A stretch of 54,174 bases of DNA from the NCBI RefSeq assembly GCF_913064665.1, contig NZ_CAJYBT010000022.1:1-54174 (forward strand). Direction: 5' to 3'. Below, piece after piece: positions 42,412 through 50,844 of the stretch. Under the pieces are notes generated by a model, which did no database searches, was not told the origin of the DNA, and was given only the letters and a program-made list of their open reading frames with translations. Numbering within the stretch: position 1 is the first letter of the stretch; every line of letters begins with the position of its first letter. Origin of the DNA: an uncultured Thioclava sp. GTDB taxonomy: Bacteria > Pseudomonadota > Alphaproteobacteria > Rhodobacterales > Rhodobacteraceae. Made by a program: the position numbers and the translations under genes.

Positions 42412-44118
42412 TTATCCCTGCTTGCGGAGGAAATCAAAGTCACACCCTTCGGTGGCTGGCAGGACATGATCACGATAGAGCATGCGATAGCCTCTATCCC
42501 ATTCACCCTTGGGTTCAACAAGTTCCGCTCGGCGGCGCTCAAGCTCTTCTTCGGAAACAAGCAGATCGATTGATTTGTGCGTTGCCGAAAGCCGGATACG
42601 GTCTCCATCGCGGACCAACGCAAGCGGCCCGCCAAGGTCTGCCTCTGGCGTCACATGCAGCACAATCGTGCCAAATGCCGTTCCCGACATGCGTGCATCT
42701 GAGATCCGCACCATATCTTTAACGCCCGCGCGCCCAAGTTTCTTCGGGATCGGTAGATACCCTGCCTCCGGCATACCTGAAGGGCTTCGAGGGCCAGCGT
42801 TCTGAAGCACGAGAACATCGTCAGCTGTGACATCCAGATCCGGGTCGTCAATACGTGCCGACAGATCATCAAGCGAGGTGAACACGACCGCGCGCCCTTC
42901 ATGTTCAAGTAACTCGGGAGTGGCCGCGGCCCGCTTCAAGATCGCGCCGCCAGGGGCGAGCGAACCCTTCAGTGCAATGAGGCCACCTTGTGCATCGATC
43001 GGATCCGACGCCGGACGGATGAAGGTCGGATCTATTGGATCAATCAGCTCGCGATCCAATCGCTCGCCCATCGTCAGCCCGGTCAAATCCTGACAGTCAC
43101 GAACAAGTCGGTCTTTGATGCCCTGCAAGACTCCATCCAGTCCGCCCGCATGATGGAAATCTTCCATATATCCATTCCCGACCGGTTTCAGATCCACGAG
43201 AACAGGCGTTTCGTCAGAAATCTCGTTCAATCGATCTAGTTCAATGTCGATCCCGAGGCGTCCGGCAACAGCCGCCAGATGGATCACCGCATTTGTAGAG
43301 CCAGATACCGCCATCAGAACGCGCAGCGCATTTTCGACGGACTCGCGTGTGACCAATTTGTCTGGGGTTGGGCCCCCGGTGACGGCCATTTTTGCGGCCA
43401 GTGCGCCCGTTTCCTCAGCCGCGCGAAGCCGGTCGGCATGGACGGCAGGAATGGCAGAGGTCCCGGGCAACATCATGCCCAAAGTTTCGGCGACCAGCGC
43501 CATGGTAGAGGCGGTGCCCATAACGGCACAGGTGCCCGCGGTCGTCGCAAGACGCCCTTCAATTCGATCAATTTCTTCTTGATCGACGCTACCTGCTCGG
43601 AATTGCCCCCAGAAGCGACGGCAATCGGTACACGCACCGAGACGTTCTCCCTTGTGGCGTCCGGTCATCATCGGGCCGGCAGCAACCAGTGAAGCGGGCT
43701 TGCCAGCCGACAGAGCACCCATCAAAAGGCCCGGCACTGTCTTGTCGCAACCGCCGAGAAGGACGACAGAATCCATCGGCTGAGCTCTAATCATCTCTTC
43801 GACCGCCATGGCCATCAGATTGCGATAGACCAGCGAAGTTGGACTTAGGAAAACTTCACCCAGCGAGATGACCGGGAAGGTGACGGGCAGTGCTCCTGCC
43901 GCGAGAACGCCACGCTTGACCGCCTCGATAAGCTCCGGGAAGTGACGGTGGCAATTGTTGAACCCGCTTTCTGTTGTGCAGATGCCGACGATTGGCTTGT
44001 CCAGTGACTCACCCGTGTAACCCATCGATTTTGCGAAGGAACGACGCAGGTAGCGCGCGAATTCAGGGTCGCCGTAATTGGTGAGGCCACCCATGAGGCC
44101 CTTGGCGTGTTCAGACAT
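42412..44118 (-). CDS. IlvD/Edd-family sugar-acid dehydratase
   Basis: An iron-sulfur dehydratase of 568 residues that converts an aldonic acid to a 2-keto-3-deoxy acid. Cys56, Cys124 and Cys197 (in NNCHRH, GGCDKTVPG and AGTCAVMGTAS) have the same spacing (68 and 73) as the [2Fe-2S] ligands reported for L-arabinonate and D-xylonate dehydratases, which argues against dihydroxy-acid dehydratase of isoleucine synthesis. ACTDCRRFW at 162-170 is also seen in that subgroup. AAGGAG precedes ATG 44118. The start overlaps the aldehyde dehydrogenase stop by 8 nt; it is the last gene of the catabolic operon. Confidence 0.9.
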   Translation of the reverse strand: MSEHAKGLMGGLTNYGDPEFARYLRRSFAKSMGYTGESLDKPIVGICTTESGFNNCHRHFPELIEAVKRGVLAAGALPVTFPVISLGEVFLSPTSLVYRNLMAMAVEEMIRAQPMDSVVLLGGCDKTVPGLLMGALSAGKPASLVAAGPMMTGRHKGERLGACTDCRRFWGQFRAGSVDQEEIDRIEGRLATTAGTCAVMGTASTMALVAETLGMMLPGTSAIPAVHADRLRAAEETGALAAKMAVTGGPTPDKLVTRESVENALRVLMAVSGSTNAVIHLAAVAGRLGIDIELDRLNEISDETPVLVDLKPVGNGYMEDFHHAGGLDGVLQGIKDRLVRDCQDLTGLTMGERLDRELIDPIDPTFIRPASDPIDAQGGLIALKGSLAPGGAILKRAAATPELLEHEGRAVVFTSLDDLSARIDDPDLDVTADDVLVLQNAGPRSPSGMPEAGYLPIPKKLGRAGVKDMVRISDARMSGTAFGTIVLHVTPEADLGGPLALVRDGDRIRLSATHKSIDLLVSEEELERRRAELVEPKGEWDRGYRMLYRDHVLPATEGCDFDFLRKQG

Positions 44119-45568
44119 TGAGCGCTCCTTTCACGAGGCGATGGCGAACATATTTCGGTACGAGGTAGTCCATGATTCCGAGGCTCCCCCCTTCTCGCCC
44201 GAAGCCGCTCTCCTTGATGCCGCCAAACGGCGCTTCGGCTGTTGCCAAGAGGGTTTCGTTAATCCCGACCATGCCAGCTTCGAGGGCGTCGGACGTGCGC
44301 GCCGCGAGATCGCTGTCATTGGTGAAGACATAAGCGGCAAGGCCAAACTGGGTCGAGTTCGCGAGTGCGATGACCTCGTCGAAGGTCTTGAATGACGCAA
44401 TCGGCGCCACTGGGGCGAAGGGTTCTTCGCTCATGATCCGCGCCGTTGCGGGAACATTCCCCAGAACGGTTGGTTCTAGGAAGTGTCCGTTCTCATGCTC
44501 GGCGGAGCGTTTGCCACCCGTGAGAATATCGGCTCCTCTTTCCTTCGCGTCTTCGATCAGGTCGATCGCTCCTTCCATCGCGCGCCCACGGATCATCGGT
44601 CCCGTGGTCACCGTCTCGTCGAGACCGTCCCCGACCTTCAGCCCAGCCGCATATTCGGCAAACGCCTTGCTGAACGGCTCCAGGATCTCTTCGTGGACAT
44701 AAAAGCGCGAGGGCGAAATGCAGACCTGGCCGCAGTTGCGGAATTTGGTCGCGGCGAGCTTTTGCGCCGTGGCGACCGGATCGGCATCGGGATAGACGAT
44801 GACCGGTGCGTGACCGCCAAGCTCCATCGTCACCTTCTTCACAGAACCTGCACATTGGCGCAGGATTTCCTTGCCGACGGGGACAGACCCGGTCAGCGAA
44901 ACCTTGCGGATCACGGGTGAAGCGATGAGCTGAGCGACCATCGGTGCCGGCTTTCCGGTCAGGATCGAGAGCACGCCTGCGGGAAGACCCGCATCGAGCA
45001 GTGCCTGTCCGACTGCAAATGCCGAACCGGGCGCTTCGGAGGCCGGCCGGGAGATGACCGAGCAGCCTGCTGCCAGCGCCGCGGCGATCTTCCGCGCTGG
45101 TAGAAGCATCGGAAAGTTCCATGCAGACAGCGCGAGACAGGGGCCAATAGGCTGATAGTTGACCATTAGCCGTTCATCTGGGTTCCGTCCCGGGATGGTC
45201 TGACCGTAGATGCGCTTGGCCTCTTCGCCATACCATTCGAATTGATCAGCGCTCGCATTTACCTCGGCGCGTGCTTCGGCGAGAGGTTTGCCAGTTTCGG
45301 TTGACATCAGGCGGGCATAGGCTTCGTTGCGCTCGCGCAAGAGCTCTGCGGTGCGCCGCAGGATCGTGGCACGCGACCAGGCGGGCACCTGCGACCAAGC
45401 GATGAAGCCCTCGGATGCAGCCGCGAGCGCAGCCTCGATCTCCACCTGACCGGCGGCGGGAATTGTTCCGATGACCTTTTCGGTGGCCGGGCTGCGCACC
45501 TCGATCGTCTCACCAGATGCTCCCGGGCGCCACTCGCCTTCGAGAAGAAGACCGTAATTCTCGTACAT
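44111..45568 (-). CDS. NAD(P)-dependent aldehyde dehydrogenase (succinate-semialdehyde type)
   Basis: An ALDH-superfamily enzyme of 485 residues that oxidises an aldehyde to an acid. Catalytic residues are Asn151 (WNFPM), Glu249 (MELGGHAP) and Cys283 (GQVCISPSR). The cofactor segment reads SRPASEAPGS at 173-182, with Arg at the site of the usual Lys and Ser at the site of the ribose-binding Glu, which would tolerate NADP. It is closest in pattern to succinate- and alpha-ketoglutarate-semialdehyde dehydrogenases. GGAGG is well placed before ATG 45568. In this operon it probably oxidises the aldehyde released by the ThDP enzyme or after dehydration. Confidence 0.9.
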   Translation of the reverse strand: MYENYGLLLEGEWRPGASGETIEVRSPATEKVIGTIPAAGQVEIEAALAAASEGFIAWSQVPAWSRATILRRTAELLRERNEAYARLMSTETGKPLAEARAEVNASADQFEWYGEEAKRIYGQTIPGRNPDERLMVNYQPIGPCLALSAWNFPMLLPARKIAAALAAGCSVISRPASEAPGSAFAVGQALLDAGLPAGVLSILTGKPAPMVAQLIASPVIRKVSLTGSVPVGKEILRQCAGSVKKVTMELGGHAPVIVYPDADPVATAQKLAATKFRNCGQVCISPSRFYVHEEILEPFSKAFAEYAAGLKVGDGLDETVTTGPMIRGRAMEGAIDLIEDAKERGADILTGGKRSAEHENGHFLEPTVLGNVPATARIMSEEPFAPVAPIASFKTFDEVIALANSTQFGLAAYVFTNDSDLAARTSDALEAGMVGINETLLATAEAPFGGIKESGFGREGGSLGIMDYLVPKYVRHRLVKGALNV

Positions 45569-45586
45569 TTCTGTTCCTCCTGTCGC

Positions 45587-47467
45587 TCAGATTTCGGACT
45601 GGGCGTATTTTTCCTGAACTTCCGCGCACCAATTGCCGACATTCCAGCTTCCGTAGGTACCCATGCCTCCAAGCGGATCGTGACCGTAGTAGACGGGCAC
45701 GTAGACCAGACTGAGACCGGGATAGGCATGGGCCTTGGTGAGAGCGTCGTTAAGGCTTTCGGCTGTGTCGCCACCCGACAGGGCCAGAACGCCGGATACC
45801 GACGCGGCCATCGAGAGGTAATCGACTGCGACGCCGTCATTGGTGCGGTAGTCGATCTGATATTGCGCGTTTTGAAGCTGGCTGATCGCGGCCATGCGAC
45901 GGTTGTCGAGCAGCAGGATCGTTCCGTGAACGCCATGCTCGACCCCGTCGATCAGAACCTGCGGGTTCATCATGAAAGAGCCGTCGCCAGTGAAGGCGAT
46001 CCCGTAGCGGCCCTCGTCGGCAAGCCCGCCCGCGATCAGGCCTGACGCAGCAAAGCCCATATACGACGCCCCGGTCTCGGTGAAGGTTTCGCCGGGCGCG
46101 TTGTCTTCGACGATCTGGAAGCCGTTCGCCTGAACATCGCCCGCGTCGAACAGCTTCACCGCGCCGACTTTCCGCGCGAACTGATCTGCCGCATGCAGAA
46201 CGAAAGGCTGCGTCAGCGCCGGGCGCCGCCACATTGGATCGTCGATCACCGGCGTCGCGAAACGTTCTGCCTTGAACCGCACCCAGTCTGCCTTCTGCGC
46301 GGCGCACTGGGCCAGCCAGTCGGACTTGTCGACGCTCTCGGTGTCCTTGAGGAGGCCGGTCAGTCGTTCGAGGATCACTGTCGCATCACCGCACAAGGCA
46401 ATCGTGTTGTTGTAGTGCTGAACGTCACGCGGATCGGGATTGATGTTGATCACCTTGCGCGCGTTCGGCCAGCCAATGCCCGAGCAATCGCTCTGACAGA
46501 CCGCGCGGCTACCGATAAAGATCGCGAGCTCTGCGTTTTCCATCGCGAAATTTCCGGAGATCGACCCCTTGGAGCCGCCAACATGCATGTTCTGCAGATG
46601 GGCATCAGGCAAGACGCCGGTCGAGCCGGGGCTAAGCACAACGGCGGCACCTGCTGTTTCGGCAAAGCGGGTCAGCGCGGCCGAAGCCGAACGCGAGCCT
46701 CCTCCTGCCTTGATCGCAATCTTGGCGTTAGAGCGGATCTCGTCAGCAGCTGCCTGCAGCGTTGCGTCGTCTGTGGTGTTCACCGCGGGCCAATTCGGGC
46801 GCGTCGGCAGCGCGTCGATCCTGATCCGGCAGGATTCCGGCTGAGTGTTCAGCGGCAGGTTCAAGAAGAACGGGCCCGACTTCCAAGGATGGAAGACCGT
46901 CGCTGCCCCTCGACGGAGAGCGTCGCGCAGCGCCTGGGGCGTGTGCAGCGTATAGCTCTCGCCTATCGTCGATGTCATCTGAGCGAACAGGCCCTGCTGC
47001 GGCTTGGGGACCTGCTGCATGTTGTAGCCTTCGCCGTAGGTCGTCTCGTCACCGTAGATATGGTAAAGACCCACACCGTTGGAGGCCGCGGCCAAAGATC
47101 CAGCCAGGGCCTGCAACGCACCGGGGCCGATCGAGGTCACGACAGCGCAGGGCTCATCATAGATCCAGCGCAGCGCGGTCCCGGCATGGGCCATCTCGAC
47201 CTCATTTCGGAACTGGTAGCCGCGGATCAGGCCCGCTTCCTCATAGATGCGCAGCGTCTCGCCCAGCTCGGTCGAGCCATGGCCGAGGATCATCAGGTAT
47301 TTGCGGACGCCTTGGCGCATTAGCCCGAGAACAAGTGCCTCGGTCAGCGGCAGGTCAACTGGCTTGGAGAAGGCCCCGGCGGCGATTGCCGCCTTGAGCC
47401 CGCCCGCCGCAGCGATCCATGCGGCGCGGTCTTCGCGCGTGGTCGCTTGAGCAATCGTGCTGGGCAT
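45587..47467 (-). CDS. ThDP-dependent enzyme, IolD/acetolactate-synthase-like
   Basis: A thiamine-diphosphate enzyme of 626 residues with the three-domain decarboxylase/hydrolase build. The activating Glu is Glu89 in RNEVEMAHAG, and the Mg/ThDP motif is GDGSFMMNPQVLIDGVEHGV followed by LLLDNRRMAAISQLQ, much as in IolD, the C-C hydrolase of inositol breakdown. SIGPGALQALAGSLAAASN and the GDETTYG region also resemble IolD. No other iol genes are present. It may cleave a cyclic diketone or decarboxylate a 2-keto-3-deoxy acid. ATG 47467 shares its A with the TGA of the upstream gene (TGATG), so translation is coupled. Confidence 0.85.
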   Translation of the reverse strand: MPSTIAQATTREDRAAWIAAAGGLKAAIAAGAFSKPVDLPLTEALVLGLMRQGVRKYLMILGHGSTELGETLRIYEEAGLIRGYQFRNEVEMAHAGTALRWIYDEPCAVVTSIGPGALQALAGSLAAASNGVGLYHIYGDETTYGEGYNMQQVPKPQQGLFAQMTSTIGESYTLHTPQALRDALRRGAATVFHPWKSGPFFLNLPLNTQPESCRIRIDALPTRPNWPAVNTTDDATLQAAADEIRSNAKIAIKAGGGSRSASAALTRFAETAGAAVVLSPGSTGVLPDAHLQNMHVGGSKGSISGNFAMENAELAIFIGSRAVCQSDCSGIGWPNARKVININPDPRDVQHYNNTIALCGDATVILERLTGLLKDTESVDKSDWLAQCAAQKADWVRFKAERFATPVIDDPMWRRPALTQPFVLHAADQFARKVGAVKLFDAGDVQANGFQIVEDNAPGETFTETGASYMGFAASGLIAGGLADEGRYGIAFTGDGSFMMNPQVLIDGVEHGVHGTILLLDNRRMAAISQLQNAQYQIDYRTNDGVAVDYLSMAASVSGVLALSGGDTAESLNDALTKAHAYPGLSLVYVPVYYGHDPLGGMGTYGSWNVGNWCAEVQEKYAQSEI

Positions 47468-48546
47468 CACTTGGCCTCCACGATTTCGATGGCGCGCCCT
47501 TCGCGCGCCGATTGCTCCGCAGCCAGTGCAAAGCGCAGCACATCACGCCCTTCGCGTGCGGTCAGTTTGGGGTCGCCGCCATGCCGCAGAACGGCGAGGA
47601 AATGCCGGGTCGATTGAACAAAGCTTTGTTCCCAACCCTTGGCAATGTCGCGATATTCGGTGACGTCACCGTCGCGATACAGGACCAGCGGGGCCGGGTC
47701 ACCGATCTGGCCGTGGCCGCAGTTGATCCACAAGATGCCCGACGTGCCGGTGATCTCGACCCGGTCGTCTTGCGCGTAATACTGCGAAGCGATTTCCAGA
47801 TCGGGGGAGTAGACGACCTCGAGATTGCCGATCCGCTGGCCGGGGAAGCGGAAAGACACGATCGAAGGCGCGTCGAAGAAACCGCCGGTGGGGCGTTCGG
47901 TCTGGTGAATGAAGGAATGGACCTCTTCGGGGTTGCCCATGAAGTGCCATGCGAGCGCGAATTTGTGGTGCCCGTCGTCAAAGACAAGCGGCCCGCCGCC
48001 GGCGGCTTCAATCGACTGGCGCCAGGCATCGGCGGCGCCGGGGACTTCCCAGGCTGTCTTGCTGGTGCCGGGGTTCGACTTGAGGCGGATCGAAAGCGGT
48101 GTGCCGATCGCGCCGTCTTCAATCAGCGCCTTCGCTTTCATGACGGGGGGGTGAAAGATGAAGTTCTCGAAGATCTTGAACGGGCGAGAATAGGCCTCTG
48201 AGGCCTCGACCAGCTGATTTGCCTCATCCATGTTCATGCACATCGGCTTTTGCAGGGACACGATCTTGCCCGCGTCCATCGCCTTCAAAGCGGCTTCGAG
48301 GTGCAGGTGGTGCGGTAGCAGAAGTTCCACCAGATCCACGTCGTCGCGGGCAAGAAGCGCGTCGAGATCTGTCTCGATTGCGGCATCGGTGCAGCCCCAT
48401 GCCTGCGCGCGGCCTTGAGCAATGCTTGCATCCCGGTCGCACAGTGCCGTGATTTGTGCGGCAGGATTGTTCAGGTATTCGATGGCGTGAAGATCGGAGA
48501 TGCGTCCCGTCCCGACGATGCCAACTCGGATGGGCTTGGATGTCAT
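47467..48546 (-). CDS. Gfo/Idh/MocA-family oxidoreductase
   Basis: An NAD(P)-dependent sugar or cyclitol dehydrogenase of 359 residues. The Rossmann motif is VGIVGTGRISDLHAIEYL. The usual EKP motif is QKP here (SLQKPMCMNMDEANQLVEA), keeping the Lys that binds cofactor and substrate. FDDGHHKFALAWHF carries the likely catalytic His. It is the first enzyme gene after iclR (4-nt overlap) and precedes the ThDP enzyme by a TGATG junction, so it probably oxidises the imported substrate first. Confidence 0.9.
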   Translation of the reverse strand: MTSKPIRVGIVGTGRISDLHAIEYLNNPAAQITALCDRDASIAQGRAQAWGCTDAAIETDLDALLARDDVDLVELLLPHHLHLEAALKAMDAGKIVSLQKPMCMNMDEANQLVEASEAYSRPFKIFENFIFHPPVMKAKALIEDGAIGTPLSIRLKSNPGTSKTAWEVPGAADAWRQSIEAAGGGPLVFDDGHHKFALAWHFMGNPEEVHSFIHQTERPTGGFFDAPSIVSFRFPGQRIGNLEVVYSPDLEIASQYYAQDDRVEITGTSGILWINCGHGQIGDPAPLVLYRDGDVTEYRDIAKGWEQSFVQSTRHFLAVLRHGGDPKLTAREGRDVLRFALAAEQSAREGRAIEIVEAK

Positions 48547-49283
48547 ATTTCAGTCCTGTCCTTGATTGGTGGGGAGACGGTCGCAAGGACCTGATCCCCG
48601 ATTTCTTTGAGGCGTGCCTCGTCGACGCGAACAGAGGGGCCGGACACGCCGAGCGCCGCGATCATTCGTCCGTTCTGATCGAAGACCGGACACGCGGCGC
48701 AACGGATCCCCTGTGAGAATTCCTCATCGTCGATTGCGTAGCCGCGCTCGCGGGTTGCCGAGATCTCGGCGTCCAGTTGCGCGCGGTCGGTAATCGTTTT
48801 GCTGGTATATGGCGGCATCTCATTCGGCACCACGGCATCGCCGAAGGCGAGAAACGCCTTCCCGAGTGCCGTGCAGTGCAGTGGGGAGAGTGAGCCGACG
48901 GGATGGTCGACTTTGAGCGGAAGTTCCGAATTGACCTTATCAATATACCAGACGCGGTCTTCCACCAGAACGGCCAGATGGGCGCATTCTCCGGTGGTCC
49001 TTACAAGCGCTTCAAGGGCAGGGCGCACCTTTTCCTTGCAACTGATGATTTCCGAAAGGCTATGCCCTGAAGGGGCGGGATTCTCTCTGGGTGTCAGTAG
49101 ATATCGGCGGGACTCGTCTTGGCTCGCGTAGCCGGCCGCCACGAGTGTCTTCATTATGTGCGAGGCATTGGGTTTTTCCACGCCAAGCTGCGCCGCGATT
49201 TCGGTCAAGCGCATCGGTCCTTGCGCGTCTCGAAGGATGTCCAGAGCGATCAGGCCGCGGCTGAGAGATTGAAGAAGGCGCAT
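48543..49283 (-). CDS. IclR-family transcriptional regulator of the sugar cassette
   Basis: A 246-residue regulator: N-terminal winged helix (MRLTEIAAQLGVEKPNASHI followed by MKTLVAAGYASQ, about residues 22-53) and C-terminal effector-binding IclR domain (CAHLAVLVEDRVWYIDKV, SPLHCTALGKAFLAF, IRCAACPVFDQNGRMIAALG). First gene of the minus-strand operon with GGAG 8 nt before ATG 49283. The divergent transporter promoter region between it and 49511 carries a 17-bp palindrome that could be its operator. The effector is likely the transported sugar or an early intermediate. Confidence 0.92.
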   Translation of the reverse strand: MRLLQSLSRGLIALDILRDAQGPMRLTEIAAQLGVEKPNASHIMKTLVAAGYASQDESRRYLLTPRENPAPSGHSLSEIISCKEKVRPALEALVRTTGECAHLAVLVEDRVWYIDKVNSELPLKVDHPVGSLSPLHCTALGKAFLAFGDAVVPNEMPPYTSKTITDRAQLDAEISATRERGYAIDDEEFSQGIRCAACPVFDQNGRMIAALGVSGPSVRVDEARLKEIGDQVLATVSPPIKDRTEI

Positions 49284-49477
49284 ACATTATTCTCCACGGA
49301 TGCATCAGTTTGACTTCGAATGTTTGCATATATTAAACAATCAGTACAGCATAAGAAAACATTTGCACCCGTTTTTAGGTTCATTTCCGGGAATAGGGGG
49401 GTGACTGACAAAATGCAATGAGTTTTGTTGACCTATGAATAATATTATGATGGAAGGGATCAGTAGGAATTAAATAA

Positions 49478-49494
49478 GTTTAACAATGTTAAAC
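49478..49494. promoter_or_regulatory. 17-bp palindrome in the iclR / ABC transporter intergenic region
   Basis: GTTTAAC-AAT-GTTAAAC, a perfect 7-3-7 inverted repeat, immediately before the ribosome-binding site (GGAGGAG, 49498-49504) of the binding-protein gene. Position suits a repressor operator for the IclR protein encoded divergently. TTGACC at 49428-49433 may be a -35 element, but no matching -10 was found. The rest of the 227-nt gap is AT-rich without a gene. Confidence 0.6.
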
Positions 49495-49510
49495 ATGGGA
49501 GGAGAAAGAA

Positions 49511-50782
49511 ATGGCAAACCTTACTCGGCGCGGACTTTTGGCGTCAGCTGTCTGTGTCCCGGCGGCTAGCGTCTTTTCATCAGCGTTCGCTGCTGGTGGG
49601 GAGGTGACGATCAGTCACTATTTCACCGGCGAGCTCGGGCTCAAGGCGTTCGATGCGCAGATCGCGCGCTTCGAGGCAGCTACCGGCTATTCTATGAAGG
49701 ACAGTCCTGTCGGCCATGAGGACTACAAGACAGACATTCTGGTGCGTGCCGCCGGCAACAGTCTGCCGGATGTATTCAGCTACTGGGCTGGCGCAAGGGT
49801 CCAGTTCATCGTCGACTCGAACAGTCTTCGCCCGATCGACGACGTCTGGAAGGCTGCTGGTCTCGACAAGACCATTGCGCGCTCAATTGCCGAGAGCGCA
49901 ACGATCTACAATGATAAACGCTACCTTGTTCCGCTGAACTATCACTATGCGGGGGTGTTCTATAACACGAGCGTATTGGCGGATGCTGGCGTGACAGAAA
50001 TGCCTACCGATTGGGATGGCTTCTTGGCGCTATGCAAGACCCTTAAGGACAAGGGAGTGACGCCGATCGCGCTGGGGTCCAAGAACCGCTGGCCGGCGCA
50101 GTTCTGGTTCGACTATCTGCTTCTTCGGACGGCGGGCCCGGATTATCGCGCACGTCTCATGGCCGGGGACGCCTCCTATGACGACCCAGAGGTCCGCAAG
50201 GCCATCGAGATGTGGAAGAGCCTGATCGATGCCGGCTATTTCGTTGAAAACGCGAATGCCGATACTTGGACTGATGCGGCTGATAAGGTCGCACGTGGCG
50301 ATGCTGCGATGACCCTTATGGGGACTTGGATCACCGGCTACTGGGATGGACTCGGCCTCGAGCCGGGCGGGGACTACGACTTCTTCGCTTTCCCGACCAT
50401 TGATGCCAATGTTCCGAACACGTCGGTCGGTCCAGTCGACGGGCTTGTGATCTCCGCGAACGCGAAGAATGTCCCGGGTGCGGAAGCATTCCTTGAATTC
50501 ATGGTCTCGAACGTCGAGGTGCAAGCGGACTGGAGCAAGGCTCAGGGCGCACTGTCGGCCAACGTGAATGTTGACCCCTCGAATTATAGTCCCGTGATGT
50601 ACAAAGCCTTCCAAACGGTCGCGGATTCACAGGCCTTCGCCTTCAACTACGATCTCGCAACCGCGCCGCCGGTCGCCGAAGTTGGGTTGTCGATGTTCGC
50701 CAGGTTTATGGACGACCCTTCGCAGGTCGAGACGATCCTGCCGCAGGTTGCGAGCGACGCGAAAGCTGCATTCGCTCAATAA
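49511..50782 (+). CDS. Extracellular sugar-binding protein of a CUT1 ABC importer
   Basis: A periplasmic solute-binding protein of 423 residues, family 1 (MalE/UgpB-like). The N-terminus MANLTRRGLLASAVCVPAAS has an Arg-Arg pair and may use the Tat route; cleavage is near AFA-AGG. EVTISHYFTGELGLKAFDAQ is the start of the mature fold; VPLNYHYAGVFYNTSVLADA and the aromatic residues of DGFLALCKTLKDKGVTPIAL are typical. GGAGGAG precedes the ATG. It is the first gene of the transporter operon and probably the most expressed, as a strong hairpin follows its stop. Ligand unknown. Confidence 0.92.
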   Translation: MANLTRRGLLASAVCVPAASVFSSAFAAGGEVTISHYFTGELGLKAFDAQIARFEAATGYSMKDSPVGHEDYKTDILVRAAGNSLPDVFSYWAGARVQFIVDSNSLRPIDDVWKAAGLDKTIARSIAESATIYNDKRYLVPLNYHYAGVFYNTSVLADAGVTEMPTDWDGFLALCKTLKDKGVTPIALGSKNRWPAQFWFDYLLLRTAGPDYRARLMAGDASYDDPEVRKAIEMWKSLIDAGYFVENANADTWTDAADKVARGDAAMTLMGTWITGYWDGLGLEPGGDYDFFAFPTIDANVPNTSVGPVDGLVISANAKNVPGAEAFLEFMVSNVEVQADWSKAQGALSANVNVDPSNYSPVMYKAFQTVADSQAFAFNYDLATAPPVAEVGLSMFARFMDDPSQVETILPQVASDAKAAFAQ

Positions 50783-50790
50783 CCTGAATT

Positions 50791-50823
50791 GGCGAGCCGC
50801 CTCTGCATAACGGGCAGCTCGCC
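50791..50823 (+). terminator. Intercistronic hairpin after the binding-protein gene
   Basis: GGCGAGC (50791-50797) pairs with GCTCGCC (50817-50823), extended inward by GCC/GGC after a mismatch. It lies in the 62-nt gap between binding protein and permease. Such hairpins commonly protect the binding-protein mRNA or end part of the transcripts, giving more binding protein than permease. Confidence 0.6.
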
Positions 50824-50844
50824 CTCGTTACTTAGGAGAAAGAC

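Noticed and set aside
42248-42573. Small plus-strand frames in and after the gene-free stretch
   Set aside because: No ribosome-binding site or recognisable domain, and they run antisense into the dehydratase gene.
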